Shown here in pieces: positions 23,146 through 26,320 of a stretch of 26,320 nucleotides of DNA. Location: positions 1-26,320 of the forward strand of contig JAPPIL010000184.1 of assembly GCA_028877195.1 (NCBI GenBank). The letters run 5' to 3'. The stretch's first letter is position 1. Every line of letters starts with the position of its first letter. This DNA is from Pseudomonadota bacterium. GTDB lineage: Bacteria > Bdellovibrionota_B > Oligoflexia > Oligoflexales > JAPPIL01. The translations under genes were made by a program, and so were the position numbers. The notes under the pieces were generated by a model. That model saw only the letters and a program-made list of their open reading frames with translations. It searched no databases and was not told the origin of the DNA.

Positions 23146-25345
23146 ACGTAAGGATTGCATCTGTGTTCGGAGCAAGCGTATCGAGTTTCAAGAAGGTTAT
23201 GGTTCTATCTTGCTTGTCGATTACATAGTCCACGCCAGCCTGCGCTTCCTTGCCCGCAATCTTTAGACTGACACTCCACTCACCTAACTGTAGCAATTCA
23301 GCAGGAACATGTAAGTCATACTTATCTTTGCCGTTAGTTACGTCGTATGTAACAGCAACCTTCGGCTTGCCCTTAAGCATGGGACACTTGTCGTCAGCAG
23401 ATGATTGTTCAATATTTACATCTAAACCGATGATGACAAGTTGATCAGCAGCAGCAGCGCAGGACTCGTTGCTATCTTCTTTTGCTAATTTAAGTGTCGC
23501 AAGTATCGCACCGCTCTGCAAAGCGATAGATGTAATGCCAGCCTTCTTTTGCGTTATCTCGATTTTATCACTAGCGCTTATCTGCGAAGGATTAGTGAAG
23601 GATACTGTTTCGCTGCCTTGGCTCTCACAGTCTACAGCTTGTTCTTGTTTCGTCTTGTTGTAGCAAGTCAGCGCACTGTCAGCAATTATCGCAACTTCGC
23701 TCGTCGTTTGTATAAAAGCAGCTTTTATCACCACCTTTGCTCCCAATTTAGGCGTTGCTTTTAAGGTAATCGTCGTCTCTTTGCCTGTGCTAGAAGCGGT
23801 GAAGTTACTCTCTTTGCCATCTACCAGCACTTCCGTATGTTCCACGACCAAATGTTGGGTTTCATCGTGAGACAATGGAAACGCAGCTACAGACTCTGAA
23901 AACGTAACGATAGCCGTCATCCATGAACCTTCGGGGAAATCTTGCTCTGGATTGTTGAGGGTAATCTTTAGCAGATCGTTGGGATAGCTGACCGTAAAGG
24001 CACTGCTCTGTAGGTTCGTAGTGCTGCCATCTTTTGTGGTGTAACTCAAACTTACGCTTGCGACCTTACTTTGCGAGTAGGGCAAATCTATATCGGCGAT
24101 AAATGGCTTAGCACCAGTAGTTATTTTAGCGAGCTGTGCTTTGATGTCGTCAGCCATCCTGTTGATAAGGTAGGCTTGATTGTCGTAGGTGGTCGCCATA
24201 TTGAAGAAGTGAAGTTTACTTGCGGCTGGAGTGTAAACATTTGCCCCACCGATAGTTTGACTTGCGTAACAACTGTTGTCGTATGCTCCGCACGCTGAAA
24301 GCCAGCCACCCAGATACTTTTTGTAAGAATCGCTCTTCTTATAGCAGGGGTTGACCAGCACACCTCTTGCACCACAAAAGGGGAGGCTACCATTAACCTG
24401 CTTGATGGTGAACTGTTCTGTCTTGTCGTAGTAGCAACCTATGCTATTGCCTGCGATGCGCTTCTCGCTACCACTATAGCCACACTTGCCTGCCGTCGGT
24501 TTACAGCCGACATCGCTACAAAGCCCATAATCTGGACGCAACAACCCATAAATGCTCATGGCTTTTTTAGCATCAGCGCGCATTGCGCCCCACTGTAATG
24601 GAATAATGACACAACCGTTGCCATAACCACTAGAGCTTCTGCAAAACAGATCGCGATCGGCAACGATCAAAAATACGCGTGCATCAAGATTGGGATCGTT
24701 TCTAATAGAACTCATCGCGGTTAGTGGCAAGGGATTCCAGTATCCTTCGCTATGCTCGGATTCAGCCCCTGCCGCCCTCATATTTGTTTTCAAACTCCCA
24801 AGCGGGTCTGATACCTTGGCTCTAGTTCGGTATATTTGGCCGTCCTTTGCCGCTCTTCGCACGTAGACCAGCCAATCCGATCCTGCTAACGCACCACTAC
24901 CAGTCAACACCCCGTGCAAGCTTGTTGCGATATTATCACGGATCGCGTTATCCACGCGTGTATTAAGGGGTGGCAAAATGACATTGATGTCGATGATTGC
25001 TTCAGTCATCGACAAAGGCTTCGCACTCTTGCCTGTTTGGTCGATAATATGTTTCTGTGTCGCAGCGTCGGAACTATTGCTAACAGTTAGCTCGCCGTTT
25101 GCACCATACGTTATGACTCCGCCTTTTATCTCGACCTCAGATGTCTGCGTGCCATCAGCCAAGTTTATGTCAGAGTTCACAGTAGAAGCTTCGTTGAGCT
25201 TGATCAGTTGCTGATCGATGCCCAGCTGTATCTCGGCGTTGTAACGGTGAATACTATCCAACACCTTATCGTGGCTATCAGAGGCGCATCTGATATTGAG
25301 GTTGCTCAGTAAAACTATACTGGCGAGGGTCAGGGGATATCGCAT
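23138..25345 (-). CDS. Large exported, cysteine-rich, vWA-like protein
   Basis: This is a 735-residue protein with an N-terminal hydrophobic segment (YPLTLASIVLLSNL) and then NIRCAS. It is exported, but the Cys context is not a true lipobox. Residues ~115-230 and ~360-430 resemble the secreted von Willebrand A proteins of delta-type bacteria. RVFLIVADRDLFC fits the core strand and NQAYLINRMADDIKAQLAKI the closing helix. The usual metal site DxSxS is replaced by IIDINVILPP, so the MIDAS site appears lost. A Cys-rich insertion lies between (C-x-C pairs in CSDVGC, CKPTAGKC, CGARG and CGAYDNSC). The remainder is beta-rich, Ig-like repeats. ATG 25345 is favoured; GTG 25357 is possible. The function is unknown; adhesion or a surface role is an inference. 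Confidence 0.7.
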   Translation of the reverse strand: MRYPLTLASIVLLSNLNIRCASDSHDKVLDSIHRYNAEIQLGIDQQLIKLNEASTVNSDINLADGTQTSEVEIKGGVITYGANGELTVSNSSDAATQKHIIDQTGKSAKPLSMTEAIIDINVILPPLNTRVDNAIRDNIATSLHGVLTGSGALAGSDWLVYVRRAAKDGQIYRTRAKVSDPLGSLKTNMRAAGAESEHSEGYWNPLPLTAMSSIRNDPNLDARVFLIVADRDLFCRSSSGYGNGCVIIPLQWGAMRADAKKAMSIYGLLRPDYGLCSDVGCKPTAGKCGYSGSEKRIAGNSIGCYYDKTEQFTIKQVNGSLPFCGARGVLVNPCYKKSDSYKKYLGGWLSACGAYDNSCYASQTIGGANVYTPAASKLHFFNMATTYDNQAYLINRMADDIKAQLAKITTGAKPFIADIDLPYSQSKVASVSLSYTTKDGSTTNLQSSAFTVSYPNDLLKITLNNPEQDFPEGSWMTAIVTFSESVAAFPLSHDETQHLVVEHTEVLVDGKESNFTASSTGKETTITLKATPKLGAKVVIKAAFIQTTSEVAIIADSALTCYNKTKQEQAVDCESQGSETVSFTNPSQISASDKIEITQKKAGITSIALQSGAILATLKLAKEDSNESCAAAADQLVIIGLDVNIEQSSADDKCPMLKGKPKVAVTYDVTNGKDKYDLHVPAELLQLGEWSVSLKIAGKEAQAGVDYVIDKQDRTITFLKLDTLAPNTDAILTFN

Positions 25346-25659
25346 TATTGCGCTCACAAATGTTTGAAGTAGCGTGTCGCTATCCTGTCGTCATAGTTGT
25401 TTGTTTTGTTTAGATAAAAGTAACTTTTATCAAAAAAGTTAAAGACATGCCTCGTCATGGTAATAGTTATCACTCACTCTATAGGCATACGAGAATCAGA
25501 ATATTTTGCTTACCAGCAAGCATGCCTTTGGTAGGATAATATCTCTTTATTTACAGATAGTTATACCAACAAGAACCTGTCCTTACTAGGCAATCACATC
25601 TGAAGTTGCGCATTGTTTAGCTACCGTGAGGGTGTAGCTAATAATCTATGGGCTAGATA
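25346..25659. promoter_or_regulatory. Divergent intergenic region with palindromes
   Basis: The 314 bases separate two divergent genes. At 25413-25431 is a perfect palindrome, GATAAAAGT-A-ACTTTTATC. At 25617-25641 a hairpin with TTAGCTAC/GTAGCTAA stems (9-base loop) sits 19 bases before the plus-strand start. GATAAT at 25536-25541 resembles a -10 element for the plus gene, but no matching -35 stands out. I see no RNA gene or further ORF here. Confidence 0.5.
25413..25431. promoter_or_regulatory. Perfect 19-base palindrome, operator-like
   Basis: GATAAAAGT (25413-25421), a central A (25422) and ACTTTTATC (25423-25431) form a perfect dyad. No T-run follows on either strand, so it does not look like an intrinsic terminator. 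It is 68 bases before the minus-strand vWA-like start and about 230 bases before the plus-strand ORF. Confidence 0.55.
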
Positions 25660-26118
25660 ATGAGTGTAAATTTACAGCGGGTGGTAGGCTTTGAGCTTGG
25701 CGTTGATAGCTTCAAATCAAGTGCAACGATACAGATTCCGTCTCTACAGCTTCATGATGGTTATTTTTATTGCGATGGCAAGGCACTTTACTTGCGTTCA
25801 GCACGCAACAAATGTGCATTGATGCGGGGGTTTCTGGATGCGCGGGAGAACTCACTTACACTGATGGATATCATTCAAATCATTCATGGCGCGTTAGACG
25901 ATGCTATAATGCGAAGTATGTCGCCGCGTTTACGTGCATGCATCAGAATCAATGTGCAACGTATGTTAGCTGATACCCGTTCTCTCTTGCGGGCAAGGTA
26001 TCGTGAGCATCACTATCTTGAGTGGTTGCCTTACTCAAAGCTGGAGGACGTTTGGTTCTTGTATCGTTTTCGTGATGACTATGTGTTGAAAAACATGTTT
26101 GCTGAAGGTCATGTGTAG
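25660..26118 (+). CDS. Unrecognised 152-residue protein, possibly winged-helix
   Basis: I do not recognise this 152-residue cytoplasmic protein. The layout is a short N-terminal strand-rich part, LHDGYFYCDGKALYLRS at about 31-47, and then helices (NKCALMRGFLDARENSLTL, IRINVQRMLADTRSLLRARY) and a closing strand pair (YLEWLPYSKLEDVWFLYRF). This alternation loosely resembles a response-regulator C-terminal winged helix, but key residues do not line up, so it is only a suggestion. The ATG at 25660 lacks a strong ribosome site. A hairpin with stems TTAGCTAC/GTAGCTAA lies 19 bases upstream. It diverges from the vWA-like gene. Confidence 0.65.
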   Translation: MSVNLQRVVGFELGVDSFKSSATIQIPSLQLHDGYFYCDGKALYLRSARNKCALMRGFLDARENSLTLMDIIQIIHGALDDAIMRSMSPRLRACIRINVQRMLADTRSLLRARYREHHYLEWLPYSKLEDVWFLYRFRDDYVLKNMFAEGHV

Positions 26119-26137
26119 TCATATTTGTCAACAATAG

Positions 26138-26320
26138 TCATGTGCTTACTGGAGGTTTAGTTATTAGCAACACCACGAGCATGTGTTTAGCAAGAGGCTT
26201 AGGAGGAGGGTTTGGGAGGTTATCGCTGTCAGATGAGTGCCAAATGGCACACATAAGACAGCCAGCTAACACTACCCCAAAGGCGCCCACCATATTAGGA
26301 TAAAATAAACTGACTTTTGG
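26138..26320 (-). CDS. Possible truncated small lipoprotein at the window edge
   Basis: On the minus strand the frame is open from the window end to the TGA at 26138-26140, giving 60 residues. It contains a hydrophobic segment ending in VVLAGC, a textbook lipobox (L-A-G-C), then a short linker with NPPPKP. The likely start is outside the window; an in-frame ATG at 26293 would leave no basic region. No ribosome site can be checked. It may be chance: the opposite strand is also partly open. Confidence 0.25.
   Translation of the reverse strand, partial: PKVSLFYPNMVGAFGVVLAGCLMCAIWHSSDSDNLPNPPPKPLAKHMLVVLLITKPPVST
26225..26262. repeat. Long imperfect dyad near the window end
   Basis: GCTGTC (26225-26230) pairs with GACAGC (26257-26262), and inside it GTGCCA (26237-26242) pairs with TGGCAC (26245-26250) about the same centre (26243.5). 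The two 6-base arms are separated by 6 unpaired bases on each side. No T-run follows, so it looks like a protein site and not a terminator. It overlaps the possible truncated lipoprotein frame. Confidence 0.5.

Noticed and set aside
1..26320. tRNA, rRNA, insertion sequences, prophage or attachment sites
   Set aside because: I looked through the intergenic regions and found no cloverleaf-like sequence, terminal repeats with transposase, integrase or phage gene.

Overview
This 26.3 kb window is a gene-dense chromosomal stretch of moderate GC from a Gram-negative bacterium. Secreted and lipoprotein-type products, a GldA/F/G-like ABC system with its DUF4340 partner, CmoB, a rib-nusB operon, HemJ and an Mrp/ApbC carrier all fit a proteobacterium in the broad sense. 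The secreted von Willebrand A-like protein, the RibBX-type protein and the PTPS-related membrane protein lean weakly towards delta-like lineages (Myxococcota or Bdellovibrionota) over gammaproteobacteria. I cannot fix the taxon from sequence alone.

Layout. 1-129 is the tail of an ABC-2 permease. 459-6331 is a co-directional operon: ABC ATPase, ABC-2 permease, GldG-like auxiliary protein, DUF4340 protein, and the tRNA-modification gene cmoB, joined by a 4-base overlap. 6412-8366 is a compact restriction-modification pair: an MvaI/BcnI-family endonuclease overlapping a probable N4-cytosine methyltransferase by ATGA. 8484-13115 is a tightly overlapping operon: a group II PLP decarboxylase, riboflavin synthase, a RibB-type DHBP synthase with a degenerate C-terminal domain, lumazine synthase, NusB, and an unrecognised protein with an NYN-like motif. 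13146-14915 (minus) is a GH15 glycosidase. 15114-15242 is a tiny acidic lipoprotein followed by a strong intrinsic terminator, then a 756-residue multi-spanning membrane protein (15349-17619). The minus-strand block 17669-22472 holds an unknown exported protein, an AAA_14/DUF4143 ATPase with two operator-like tandem palindromes upstream, a SNF2-family helicase starting at TTG inside the 3' end of mrp, and mrp/apbC itself. hemJ (plus) diverges from mrp and runs into the end of a large secreted cysteine-rich vWA-like protein on minus (23138-25345). A divergent intergenic region with a perfect 19-base palindrome separates that from a small unknown ORF (25660-26118).

How the genes work together. 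The riboflavin genes cover the late pathway steps: 4-carbon precursor, lumazine and riboflavin. RibA and RibD activities are not visible here. The R-M pair is self-contained. The Gld-like genes form one export or envelope complex. I saw no CRISPR array, rRNA, tRNA, insertion sequence or prophage. The least explained items are the repeat operators before the AAA_14 ATPase, the NYN-like ORF behind nusB, the vWA-like secreted protein with no MIDAS motif, and the His/Asp-rich insertion in the GldG-like protein.
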